A stretch of DNA of 64,000 bases from Bacillus sp. UNC438CL73TsuS30 (GTDB lineage: Bacteria > Bacillota > Bacilli > Bacillales > Cytobacillaceae). A model generated the notes under the pieces. It did no database searches. It was given only the letters and a program-made list of their open reading frames with translations, and was not told the DNA's origin. Below are positions 26,766 to 35,249 of this stretch, one piece after another; within the stretch, counting starts at the first letter, position 1, and each line of letters begins with the position of its first letter. A program made the translations under genes and the position numbers. The stretch covers positions 1,419,999 to 1,483,998 of the forward strand of contig NZ_KI535295.1 of NCBI RefSeq assembly GCF_000482325.1. Direction: 5' to 3'.

Positions 26766-26858
26766 CTTATTAAACTATCGGGTGCAAGAGTTGTAGTTCA
26801 AGCTGTCATTTAGGTGGCAGCTTTTCTAATTGCCCTAAAAGTAGCAGGTTAGCTAAAT
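26766..26858 (+). repeat. Dispersed repeat, near-complete copy
   Basis: CTTATTAAACTATCGGGTGC with AAGAGTTG, hairpin CAAGCTGTCATTTAGGTGGC plus TTTT, right arm CCTAAAAGTAGCAGGTTAGC. Confidence 0.8.
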
Positions 26859-26914
26859 TCCCTCTTTACAACTTCTATACTTGGGAGTAATATCTTTTTC
26901 ATAGAAAACTACAT

Positions 26915-27050
26915 ATCATGCCTAATCCCATTAGGGAACGGAGGACCCAATTTTTGGGGGTTAATTCTACAAAATATGTAGAAGGGATGTTTAACTCTTT
27001 CGCCATCCTACCCGTCAGCTAACTTCGTAGGCTAAAGCGAAGGAGGTCAA
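26915..27050 (+). promoter_or_regulatory. c-di-AMP riboswitch (ydaO/yuaA type)
   Basis: Conserved aptamer elements occur in order: GGGAACGGAGGACCCAA, TTTTTGGGGTTAA, the variable stem CTACAAAATATGTAG, AACTCTTTCGCC, and CCCGTCAGCTAACTTCGTAG. It lies 220 bp before a KimA-type potassium importer, the classic target: c-di-AMP, made when potassium is plentiful, turns expression off. A terminator-like stem follows. Confidence 0.93.
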
Positions 27051-27082
27051 AAGACCACCTTTTGAAGGGTTTCTTTTTTGTG
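27041..27082 (+). terminator. Riboswitch terminator (expression platform)
   Basis: GGAGGTC-AAAA-GACCACC hairpin then TTTTGAAGGGTTTC and TTTTTT, adjoining the aptamer's last stem. Likely the intrinsic terminator favoured when c-di-AMP is bound. Confidence 0.65.
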
Positions 27083-27271
27083 TTTATTCACAATAAACGA
27101 TCTTTCATTTTAGAGGTCTTTTTTTGTTTGTATTTTTTAAAGGGGACAAAATAAAGAGGGATTAGGATTTACATAAAAAGAATGTAACAAATTGAGTTAT
27201 CGAATAGGGAATAACTTAAATTTTTCATTATAGCTCAAAAAATAATTGTTACCAGCAAAGGGGAAAAAGAA

Positions 27272-29182
27272 GTGACTCATCCAGCTCAAGTTATTGAATT
27301 GTTATTGGCTATAATAGCCGTAATAGGTATTTGGTTTTCTATTTCGAATTTCAATAGTGTTAAACGTACAATAATTGGAAGACCAATGAGAACGGCAGAA
27401 TTGCACGCTCAGCACAACAAATTAATTTGGTATATTGCTTTGCCTATTCTTTCTGCTGACCTTTATTCATCCGTAGCCTACGGCCCTGAAGCGGGAATGA
27501 CCGAACTCATTAAGTTAGGAAACGAAGCGAAATGGTATATCATACCAATTACCATCGCCACTATTGTATTGTTGTTCATTCTGATCCTTTCATATATCAT
27601 GGGAATCCTCGCCTATCCAAATGGCGGCGGGGCATACGCAATTGCCAAAGATAACTTTAAACAGCGATGGGTATCTTTGATTGCATCAAGTGCATTGCTG
27701 GTAGATTACATTTTAACCGTGGCTGTTTCTGTATCAGCTGCATTAGAAGCTGTAGTTTCTGCATATCCAATAGTCGCTCCATACGAAACTGTCCTGGCTA
27801 TTCTTTGTGTCTTTATCTTATTAATGGTCAATCTTCGGGGAGTTGCCGAATCGGCTAAAATATTCGCATGGCCAACCATTGGGTTTGCGGTATGTATGTT
27901 ATTACTTGTTTGTACTGGTTTATTTAACGAAGTAAATTATGGTTTCGTTCAACCTAACACACCGCCATTCGGATCGGTTCCCAACGGTTTAACCATTTTA
28001 CTTATCTTAAAAGCATTCAGTTCTGCTTGCTCTGCCTTAACAGGAATCGAAACAATATCAAATGCCGTTCCTATTTTCAGAGAGCCACAACAAAAAAATG
28101 CGATTAAAACATACATTGCACTAGGAACAATCACATCCATTACCCTTTTAGGATTTGCCTACCATTTATATGTAAAGGGTATTTCTCCTGATCCTAATAA
28201 TACAATGTTATCTCAATTAACTCAGGAGTATTTTGGACATGGAGTAGTGTATCAAATTATTATTTGGTTTACTTTTATTGTACTAATTCTTGCAGCCAAT
28301 TCGACGTTTACTGGTTTTTCGCAATTAGCGGCCATCGTAGCTGCTGACGGATTTTTGCCTCGCGGGCTGTCAAACAGAGGAGATCGTTTAGGATACTCTA
28401 ATGGAATTATTACTTTGGCAGCGACAGCTAGTTTATTGATTATCGCATTCCATGCACATACGAATTCGTTGATTCCGTTATATGCAATTGGCGTTTTCTT
28501 GTCCTTTACAGTGGCCCAATTTGGATTAATGAAACGTTGGAAGCGAGTAAAAGGAGCAAATTGGAAAATAAAATTAGCGATTAATACAGTGGGTGCAGTA
28601 ATCACCACCATTGTTGCTGTCATTTTTGGAGTTACCAAATTTACAAGTGGAGCATGGGTTGTATTAATAGTGATACCACTAATCATATTCGCTTCATTGG
28701 CCATTCACCATCATTATCAAAACATTGCAGATGAGTTAAAGATTGATATTAACACTCTAAAGCCTAAAGGAAACAGGGTTATTACAATTGTTCTTGTTTC
28801 AGGAGTACATCGGGTAGTGCATAACACTTTATCTTTTGCTTTAGGTTTATCACAGGATAACTTAATAGCTGTATATGTAGGTTTTGATGATGACGCGATG
28901 AAAAAGATGGAGGCAAAATGGGAGGAATGGGGAAATCCATGCAGACTGGTAACGTTGAAGAGCAAATATAGATCGGTTTTAGAGCCTTTTTCAAGATTAA
29001 TTAAGTTAATTGAAGAAAAAGAAGAATTTAAATCACAAATTCAAGTTGTTATACCTCAATTTATTCCTAAGAGATGGTGGCATAACTTACTGCACAATCA
29101 AACGGCTTTATTACTTCGATTATGGTTATATAGACATAAAGATGTTGTGATTACAACAGTACCTTATCATTTAAAGAAATAG
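27272..29182 (+). CDS. kimA: High-affinity potassium importer KimA
   Basis: 636 residues of the KUP/APC superfamily. About twelve membrane segments occupy residues ~5-480, including PILSADLYSSVAYGPEAG with the family's substrate-binding unwound helix, YPNGGGAYAIAKDNF, and SACSALTGIETISNAVPIF. The C-terminal ~150 residues (VITIVLVSGVHRVVHNTLSF) form the USP-like cytoplasmic domain. In B. subtilis KimA (YdaO) takes up K+ with protons and is inhibited by c-di-AMP. The GTG at 27272 follows AAAGGGGAAAA. The upstream riboswitch supports the assignment. Confidence 0.93.
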   Translation: MTHPAQVIELLLAIIAVIGIWFSISNFNSVKRTIIGRPMRTAELHAQHNKLIWYIALPILSADLYSSVAYGPEAGMTELIKLGNEAKWYIIPITIATIVLLFILILSYIMGILAYPNGGGAYAIAKDNFKQRWVSLIASSALLVDYILTVAVSVSAALEAVVSAYPIVAPYETVLAILCVFILLMVNLRGVAESAKIFAWPTIGFAVCMLLLVCTGLFNEVNYGFVQPNTPPFGSVPNGLTILLILKAFSSACSALTGIETISNAVPIFREPQQKNAIKTYIALGTITSITLLGFAYHLYVKGISPDPNNTMLSQLTQEYFGHGVVYQIIIWFTFIVLILAANSTFTGFSQLAAIVAADGFLPRGLSNRGDRLGYSNGIITLAATASLLIIAFHAHTNSLIPLYAIGVFLSFTVAQFGLMKRWKRVKGANWKIKLAINTVGAVITTIVAVIFGVTKFTSGAWVVLIVIPLIIFASLAIHHHYQNIADELKIDINTLKPKGNRVITIVLVSGVHRVVHNTLSFALGLSQDNLIAVYVGFDDDAMKKMEAKWEEWGNPCRLVTLKSKYRSVLEPFSRLIKLIEEKEEFKSQIQVVIPQFIPKRWWHNLLHNQTALLLRLWLYRHKDVVITTVPYHLKK

Positions 29183-29187
29183 GTTAT

Positions 29188-29217
29188 AAAGGCATGGTAA
29201 ATTCTCATGCCTTTTAT
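29188..29217 (+). terminator. Terminator of kimA
   Basis: AAAGGCATG / CATGCCTTT perfect stem with loop GTAAATTCT, then TATATATTTT. Confidence 0.75.
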
Positions 29218-29361
29218 ATATTTTATTGAGCTAATTCAGGTTTTTTGCTGCAAGTCATAAGGTACATTTTGGATTTTATGTAGTGGAGTTCTGTTCATGC
29301 ACGCACTAACACCGTAAACAGCAGGGCATCCAATAACACACCTTAATATTCAATGCTACGG

Positions 29362-29485
29362 GATTGTGAAGAATTGTACTTAAGCGAACGGGTGCGATAC
29401 TTCAAGAAGAAGGTCGCCCTTTTTCTTTTTCCCCAAGAAAGATTGTGAAATTTTGTACTTAAAGTAACGGACAGGTTTGCGGTTA
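29362..29485 (+). repeat. Dispersed repeat, composite copy with two left arms
   Basis: A first left arm GATTGTGAAGAATTGTACTT with AAGCGAACGGGTGCGATAC and hairpin GAAGGTCGCCC plus T-run is followed at 29441 by a second left arm GATTGTGAAATTTTGTACTT and GTAACGGACAGG. It looks like two copies recombined into each other. Confidence 0.78.
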
Positions 29486-29537
29486 ATTGGATTATTACGG
29501 TAAATATGGTAAAATTTGAATATATGAGGGGGATAAA

Positions 29538-30029
29538 ATGAAAAAAATACTCACGCTATTATTATTTACCATAATGGTTTTAACAGCATGTACAGTAACA
29601 ACAGATAAGACGAAAAACGAAGATGTTAAAAATGAGGTGATTGACAATAAGACTATTAACAACAATTATAAATTTGTTGGAGAAAGTGAACATTGGGAAG
29701 CTCAATATTTGTATAATGGAACAGAAACCTGGAAAGATGATAAAGGTGTAGCATCTTATTCTAATAAAGATAACTATAAATTGGTATTAAAGTATAAGGG
29801 TTCTTTAAAAGAGTTGTCGTCCATGAAAAAACTAAAGTATTCCTTCAAGACAAATAGCAGTAGTGGGAAAACAGAGGAGGACTTCCCTGCACCTCCTAAA
29901 GACCGAATATTTACTGCAAGAGGGGGTTCCGAAGGAGGAGCAAAGGTAGAAAAGGATGAAGTTATACAAGTACATGTAAAATGGGACAAATTTGAAGAGT
30001 CATTTGAACTGCATAATAAAAATAAGTAG
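29538..30029 (+). CDS. Putative lipoprotein (163 aa)
   Basis: Type II signal peptide with lipobox LTAC (Cys at residue 18), then a Lys/Asn/Asp-rich linker and a beta-rich domain (WEAQYLYNGTETWKDDKGVA, VIQVHVKWDKFEESFEL at the end). ATG follows GAGGGGGA. The family resembles short Bacillus lipoproteins of unknown function. Confidence 0.72.
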   Translation: MKKILTLLLFTIMVLTACTVTTDKTKNEDVKNEVIDNKTINNNYKFVGESEHWEAQYLYNGTETWKDDKGVASYSNKDNYKLVLKYKGSLKELSSMKKLKYSFKTNSSSGKTEEDFPAPPKDRIFTARGGSEGGAKVEKDEVIQVHVKWDKFEESFELHNKNK

Positions 30030-30045
30030 ATTAGGATGAACTCCC

Positions 30046-30224
30046 ATGAAAATAAAAACGGAAAAAGGGTATGAAAAAACAGACCCAGAAAAACCAGTTT
30101 TTTAAAAAAGGCTGAGCCTCTTGAAGGGTAAGAGTATGAGGTTGGCTGGTATAACGAAATAGTAATACCTTTCTACTTAAAATTAAATCAGAAAGGCTGG
30201 CGCAACAACCAGAAAAAGGATTAA
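30046..30224 (+). pseudogene. Broken small gene (frameshift plus nonsense)
   Basis: ATG at 30046 reads MKIKTEKGYEKTDPEKPVF to a TAA. Restoring one base in the TTTTTT run at about 30102-30107 gives LKKAEPLEG, a TAA, then EYEVGWYNEIVIPFYLKLNQ and KGWRNNQKKD to a stop at 30224. The result would be a ~59-residue polar protein of unknown role. The IS110-type end starts four bases later. Confidence 0.45.
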
Positions 30225-30227
30225 TCT

Positions 30228-30418
30228 CCCATAAGTGCTACCCCTAATTGGGCGCGACAGTCGGTGGTACACCGTGGTCGTTGGAGTCAGACTAACGGAT
30301 GGGCTCAAAGGCACCATAGTTCAAAGACCTTCTTCGCCAGCATTAAAACAGTATAGACTGCCTGATCCATTTTCATTCTCTGTGGTGAAGCGATGAATTT
30401 TGCGCTTCATGGGTGGCT
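30228..30418. ncRNA. Solo IS110-family non-coding end (bridge-RNA-like remnant)
   Basis: About 190 bp with clear similarity to the non-coding end of the wrecked IS110 element at 56.94-57.13 kb: shared blocks include CACCGTGGTCGTTGGAGTCA, GACTAACGGATGGGCTC, GGCACCATAGTTCA and TTTTCATTCT.TGTGGTGAAG. No transposase is nearby. It ends exactly where a dispersed repeat resumes (GGCTAACGGGGGC). In IS110 elements such ends encode the bridge RNA; here it is probably a dead remnant. Confidence 0.6.
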
Positions 30419-30502
30419 AACGGGGGCTTGAGTTCAGGAAGGATTGCTGCGGCAATCTTTTTTGTTATTGTGCTAACTGGCAGGCTACTTCAAGAAGGAA
30501 TG
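30416..30502 (+). repeat. Dispersed repeat, left arm cut by an IS110-type end
   Basis: It starts at the core GCTAACGGGGGCTTGAGTTC; hairpin GATTGCTGCGGCAATC plus TTTTTT; right arm GCTAACTGGCAGGCTACTTC. The outer left arm is replaced by the IS110-like sequence. Confidence 0.8.
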
Positions 30503-30601
30503 TATCTTTTCATCTGAGAATAAATTTATTAAATTGAGTTGTTTTTAATGCTAATTTATGGTGCATTTATTTCTTTTAACTCCAAAAAAGTGGGTGACTC
30601 T

Positions 30602-30889
30602 ATGGAGAAAATCGTGTGGATTAATGGTACTTATGAGGAAGAAAATCGTATTTTTGATACCGATATTCAAGCTGAAGAATGGGTGGATGCCCTACTCCCT
30701 GATTTCGGTCCATATTTAATTTGTCAGATTAATGTTGGATATTCGACTCCTGATGAAAAGGTAATCAACTATCTAGAATACTTTTTACCTAAATGGGCTA
30801 GTTACAATAATGTAAAGATTAGTATCCATAGAGAGAAAACAATCATAGATGGTAAAAACATTTATAAAATTTGGACACAGCAAGTTTAA
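30602..30889 (+). CDS. Hypothetical protein (95 aa)
   Basis: ATG at 30602 has GTGGGTGAC upstream; an upstream in-frame TTG lacks a site. Acidic, soluble, no membrane segment (AEEWVDALLPDFGPYLICQI). The fold looks alpha/beta. No recognised family. Confidence 0.5.
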   Translation: MEKIVWINGTYEEENRIFDTDIQAEEWVDALLPDFGPYLICQINVGYSTPDEKVINYLEYFLPKWASYNNVKISIHREKTIIDGKNIYKIWTQQV

Positions 30890-30893
30890 GCAA

Positions 30894-30916
30894 GATTGTG
30901 AAGGATTGTACTTAAA
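30894..30916 (+). repeat. Dispersed repeat, left-arm fragment
   Basis: AGATTGTGAAGGATTGTACT then TAA; the repeat stops there and antiporter-coding sequence begins. Confidence 0.7.
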
Positions 30917-32106
30917 CACTAGCTCATTTACTAGGCTATTTTGCTGAGCGGTTAATGATTCCTAGGGTAATCGGTGAAGTGACAGCAGGAATTCTTTTAG
31001 GACCAACATTACTTGGATATTTTTATCCAAGTGCTTTTTCTTGGCTGTTTTCTGGTTTTCCACAGGAAGATAGGATGTTTGGACTTATGTATCAAATCGG
31101 TCTTACATTACTTATGTTTTGTTCTGGATTAAAGTTCCACACTTAATTTAAAAAAGGTGATGGAAAAATTACAACTGTTATCGTTCTCGCCTCGACAATT
31201 CTTCCGTTTGCACTGGGGTGGATTGCGACCAATTTATTTAATTTTCAACAATTTATTGGACCAGCCAATAGTGAGTTTGCAATCAAGATTGTCATCGCAA
31301 TTTCAATAGCTGTTACTTCAATACCTGTTATTTCTAAAATATTTAATGACTTAGGAATAATGCATTCAAGATTTGCAAAACTTGTTTTAGCAATTGCTGG
31401 AGTCCATGATACATTGCTTTGGATTGCTTCTGGAATAGCTACCTCAGTTGCTGGGCATAGCGGATCAGTTACATCTGGGGCTGTATTTAAGAGTATTGGT
31501 ATTACAGCAGGGTTCATTATGGTTACTCTTTTTTCTCTTAGCTTTTTGTTTAAAAACCTAACAATTCGAAACGGGAATTATTTATTTAGAGCTTCTCATG
31601 TTGGATATTTTTTATTTATCATGTTTGTTGTTTCTTCAATAGCTGGATATTTAAATAATGATACCATTTTTGGAGCGCTATTAGCTGGAATCGGAGCAAA
31701 GTGGGCTTTATCCCCAACGTTGTTTAAACGATTAGAACAGTCTGTACTTCACATTTCATTTTCTTGGTTTATTCCAGTTTACTTTGCCGTAGTAGGACTT
31801 AAATTAGATCTTGCCAAACATTTTGAACCATTATTATTTTTACAATATTTGTTATTTGCTAAACTTGCACAATCTATTATTGTGTTCCTTGCTGGTAAGA
31901 TCATTCATCAGGATCGATTAAAAAGTATGAATTTTGCAATGGCAATGAATGCACGTGGGGGTCCAGGGATCGTCCTTTCAACCGTTGCATTTTCAGCAGG
32001 GATTATTAATCAAGACTTCTTTTCAATTTTAGTTATGTTAGCCCTAATTACTTCATGGCTTGCAGGTTCTTGGCTTCGCCATGTCTTAAATAAGGCTGGA
32101 GGTTAA
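30917..32106 (+). pseudogene. CPA2-type Na+(K+)/H+ antiporter, truncated and with one TAA
   Basis: A membrane antiporter frame is open from just after the repeat arm (LAHLLGYFAERLMIPRVIGE, TAGILLGPTLLGYF), stops at TAA 31144-31146 after FCSGLKFHT, and resumes in frame (FKKGDGKITTVIVLASTILP) to 32106. Later motifs such as GVHDTLLWIASGIATS, AMNARGGPGIVLSTVAF are typical of KefB/NhaP-like exchangers. The first membrane helix and start codon are missing at the repeat junction. A shifted tail (EDLVPEKINNDSDIIVLQQQ) at 32115-32204 may be its lost C-terminus. Confidence 0.8.
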
Positions 32107-32558
32107 TGCGATGAGATGAGGATCTGGTTCCCGAAAAAATTAATAATGATAGTGACATTATAGTTCTACAACAACAAATAAAATATGAAAAATTGGAGGG
32201 AAAATAACTTATAATGTTTATTCTTTGTGATACTTTATACAAGAAAACGAAATCCATAAAGATATAAAAATGGATAGGATTCCAGTAAACTCATAACTTA
32301 ACCGATTTATCGGTTTTATAAATAACTCATACGTACCGTATGATAAACCTAAACAAATAAATATAACGTCTATTATTGAAGTTTTCATTTTAAAACTCCT
32401 TTACCACCATATTAAAAAAATAGTAAGACTATAATTCTTTTTTGTTATTCGTGTGAAGGAGCCACGAAAGGAGGCTCCTTATAAATTTTCCTTTAGTCGA
32501 AAGACCTACAAAAGAAAGTTTCATTTAATAAGGAATCGCGATTTGCGATACCTTATTT
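32107..32558. other. Intergenic stretch with a terminator
   Basis: After the possible antiporter tail (to 32204) the sequence is AT-rich with no gene seen. AAGGAATCGC / GCGATACCTT at 32530-32554, followed by ATTTTTATTT, forms a terminator-like hairpin next to the stop of the minus-strand membrane protein gene. Confidence 0.5.
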
Positions 32559-34076
32559 TTATTTGTTTGCTACATTTATGGTACTAAGTGAATTGTTAAG
32601 TGCTGTTTTACACTTGTTTACAACAGGATTTGATGAACGTACTGCAGCTAATACAACATCTATTGTTCCATCAATTTTCGTCCATGTAGCACCATCGATT
32701 TTTCGAAGCTTAGGTTCCTGAGTGTCCCATTGATGTTCTAATTCATCTGCCCCTTTTTTCGCTGAAGCAAAGTCATTTTTGTTTACAGCGTTTAGTATAT
32801 CATTTTCGATTTTTGAAAAATCGTTTAACTGTCCAGATAATGTAGTTGATGAGGCACCAGATTTTGATGTTGATCTATTTGCACCTTTTAAGACACTAAT
32901 TGAATTAGTAAGTGCTGTTTTGCTTTGATTAACATCAGGTTTTGAAGAACGAGCCGCTGCTAGCACAGTGTCAATTGTTCCATCAATTTTTGTCCAGGTA
33001 GCACTATCAATTTTTCGAAGCTTAGGTTCTTGTGTATCCCACTGATGTTCCAAATTATCAGCGCCTTTTTTTGCTGAAGCAAAGTCGTTTTTATTTACAG
33101 CGTTTAGCATATCATTTTCAATTTTAACAAAATCGTTTAATTGACCTGCTAAAGTGGTTTGCTCAGCAGCCCCTTGTGATGCAATATAATTACTTCGCCA
33201 GTTATAACCACCTATACCAACAACTAAGAAAATTACGAGTACAACAATCGTCTGTGTGAGCACATGTTTCTTATTTGCATTACTTTGATTTGTTTCTGCT
33301 ATATCACTTTTAAGATTTGTATCAACTTTTGAAACGGCAAGAAAAACGATTATCGCAAAAATAGCGATAAGAAAAATCACACTCGTAACCGTTGTCCCGA
33401 GTCCTAATCCGCCATTTACTTTTGGTTGAGATAGGTAATCTCCAAGAGAGGCTCCAAGCGGACGAGTTAAAATATACGCAATCCAGAAAGCTAATACTCC
33501 GTCAAGTTTCAAAAATTTATAAGCTAAGAAGACAAGAGCAATAATAATAACAACGCCTATGCCTGTGTTAAGATATCCAAAACCAAGTTGTTCGGAATAT
33601 AAATCGCCGACCGCTGTTCCGAGTGCAAAGGTGAAAAGGATCGTAAGCCAGTAGAAAACCTCTCTTTTTCTAGTGAAAATCGAGTGAATCGATAGTGTTT
33701 TTTCACTAAGGTACCAAAATAGAAAAGTCAGTCCTAGTAGCACCGAGAAAACAGCTGTACTAACCTCAAGTGGTACGCCCATATTATCTGTCAAGTTATC
33801 CGTTACCAGTGTTCCAAATACGCTTATAAGAACAACTGTTATCCAATAAATGGATGGAATATATTTGTTTGCTTTAAATTGAAAAAATAATACAATAAAA
33901 AAAGCAATTCCCATAATAATGGTAGTAAGAGTTAAACCAAGTCCTATGTTGAAATTGATGAAATCGGCAAATGTTTCACCAACAGTTGTACACAAAACTT
34001 TGATGATCCAAAAGAAAATCGTCACTTGTGGTACTTTGTTAAGTAAAATTTTCATTTTATTTTGGTTTTCTTGCAT
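32559..34076 (-). CDS. COG4705-like membrane protein with duplicated C-terminal domain
   Basis: 505 residues. Residues ~10-250 hold eight to nine membrane segments with the repeated family signature (TTVGETFADFINFNIGLGLT; ALGTAVGDLYSEQLGFGY; PLGASLGDYLSQP), as in the COG4705/DUF347 group. A further membrane helix precedes two tandem ~90-residue soluble copies (each with NDF.KIEND.LNAVNKNDFA and HQWDTQEPKLRKID), nearly identical. ATG at 34076 follows AAAGGA. Function unknown, though relatives sit with metal or stress genes. Confidence 0.8.
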   Translation of the reverse strand: MQENQNKMKILLNKVPQVTIFFWIIKVLCTTVGETFADFINFNIGLGLTLTTIIMGIAFFIVLFFQFKANKYIPSIYWITVVLISVFGTLVTDNLTDNMGVPLEVSTAVFSVLLGLTFLFWYLSEKTLSIHSIFTRKREVFYWLTILFTFALGTAVGDLYSEQLGFGYLNTGIGVVIIIALVFLAYKFLKLDGVLAFWIAYILTRPLGASLGDYLSQPKVNGGLGLGTTVTSVIFLIAIFAIIVFLAVSKVDTNLKSDIAETNQSNANKKHVLTQTIVVLVIFLVVGIGGYNWRSNYIASQGAAEQTTLAGQLNDFVKIENDMLNAVNKNDFASAKKGADNLEHQWDTQEPKLRKIDSATWTKIDGTIDTVLAAARSSKPDVNQSKTALTNSISVLKGANRSTSKSGASSTTLSGQLNDFSKIENDILNAVNKNDFASAKKGADELEHQWDTQEPKLRKIDGATWTKIDGTIDVVLAAVRSSNPVVNKCKTALNNSLSTINVANK

Positions 34077-34123
34077 ATAAAAAATCCTTTCTATAAAGTG
34101 GTTTCCCACAATTTAATTTTATT

Positions 34124-34354
34124 TCACTCTAAATAAGGATACCCATCCAAATCCAAGTTTATCATTAAGGAATTTTGCGCTGTTTCTCCCACAGCAGTTT
34201 CCATAATCTTAAGGTTTCCAAAAATATGGTGACTTGTGATTCGTTGCTTTTCATTTACCGACCTAGAGGTTGGCCCATATACGTTTTCAGAAAATGCTAA
34301 GTTTTCTTTACAAAACTCATCCCCTTTTTGAAAGTAGTCAATGTTATAAAACAA
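34124..34354 (-). CDS. Doubtful short ORF (76 aa)
   Basis: Open frame upstream of the membrane protein gene with moderately protein-like sequence (HHIFGNLKIMETAVGETAQN) but no clear ribosome binding site or family. Could be a remnant. Confidence 0.25.
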   Translation of the reverse strand: MFYNIDYFQKGDEFCKENLAFSENVYGPTSRSVNEKQRITSHHIFGNLKIMETAVGETAQNSLMINLDLDGYPYLE

Positions 34355-34727
34355 TTTCGATCTCTTATTTTCATTCGAGATGATGTCTGTCTCTACTATA
34401 TTAGAAATGGGGGGGCTATTTATTAATAACTAATTAAAATTAACTTAAGTATCTATTATTATTGTACATATGATCCAGGACTGGTGAAGAAGGGAAAGTA
34501 ATTTTTCATACGAGGAGAAAAGGATGAGAAGGGATTATTTGAAGTTATTTCACCATAAAGAGGATATATTAAACTTTTCAAATCTATCCTAAATTGATTG
34601 TCGATGATATCTATATCTTTTACTTTAATTTTTTGAGTGGCTGAAATGTCAATCTTTTTTATGGAAACTTAAAATTAAATTTTTTCTCTTTGAAAAGTGC
34701 TAGATTTAGTTAAGATTAAAAGTAGGT
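34355..34727. other. AT-rich stretch without an intact gene
   Basis: Around 34524 a GAGGAG-preceded ATG starts a 22-codon frame (MRRDYLKLFHHKEDILNFSN) and ends. Otherwise nothing recognised. Confidence 0.3.
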
Positions 34728-35118
34728 TCTGATATAATTCTGCAAGGAGCATTGATTGGTCTGGCATTAACTATGATTGTAGATGTTTTAACTTTCCTTG
34801 CTCAGCGACGATTACCCCAAAAAAAATGCTGGTATTTACAGGTGCTCTTTTAGTAGTGGTTCTTGCCGTAATGGTTGGAGAGACTGTTCAAGAAATGCAA
34901 TTTGCTGGATGGATTTAGTACATCAACAATTAGAGATCTTTATTCCAGATTGGGTTCAAGTATGGTTCTGTATATTCCCAACGGTTGAGACTCTATCTTT
35001 TCAAGCATTAGCTGTGATTTATGAATTAGGGTCCTATTTTTTGCAACGATATTTAACAATGAGAAAAGCAATTAAACAAAAAAATGATTCCAACAATGTA
35101 AGTTTGATTAGTGGTTGA
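34728..35118 (+). pseudogene. FTR1/EfeU-type iron permease, 3' remnant
   Basis: Segments LQGALIGLALTMIVDVLTFL, AQRRLPQKKMLVFTGALLVV and VMVGETVQEMQFAGWI match the C-terminal helices of EfeU-like permeases. A TAG and a shift at about 34917 follow, then LEIFIPDWVQVWFCIFPTVE (the PIP.W...G.FP..E motif) and a basic tail to TGA. The first ~two thirds of the gene are missing. A repeat right arm and a terminator follow. Confidence 0.6.
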
Positions 35119-35130
35119 GAATTCTTTTTG

Positions 35131-35160
35131 GTACTAACGGCCCAGTTAAAGAAGAATAAA
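35131..35160 (+). repeat. Dispersed repeat, right-arm fragment
   Basis: GTACTAACGGCCCAGTTAAA then GAAGAA. The only copy between 31 and 46 kb. Confidence 0.5.
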
Positions 35161-35208
35161 GAAAAAGACCTGTTCGATTCCAAATTGGAACAAACAGGTC
35201 TTTTGATT
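35161..35208. terminator. Bidirectional terminator between the iron permease remnant and dltD
   Basis: AAAAAGACCTGTT / AACAGGTCTTTT outer stem with inner TTCCAA / TTGGAA. T-rich on both strands, so it can end the dlt operon from the left. Confidence 0.85.
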
Positions 35209-35249
35209 TTAAATGCTACTAAGGGTTCTTGTCAGGATTTTTAGTTAAT

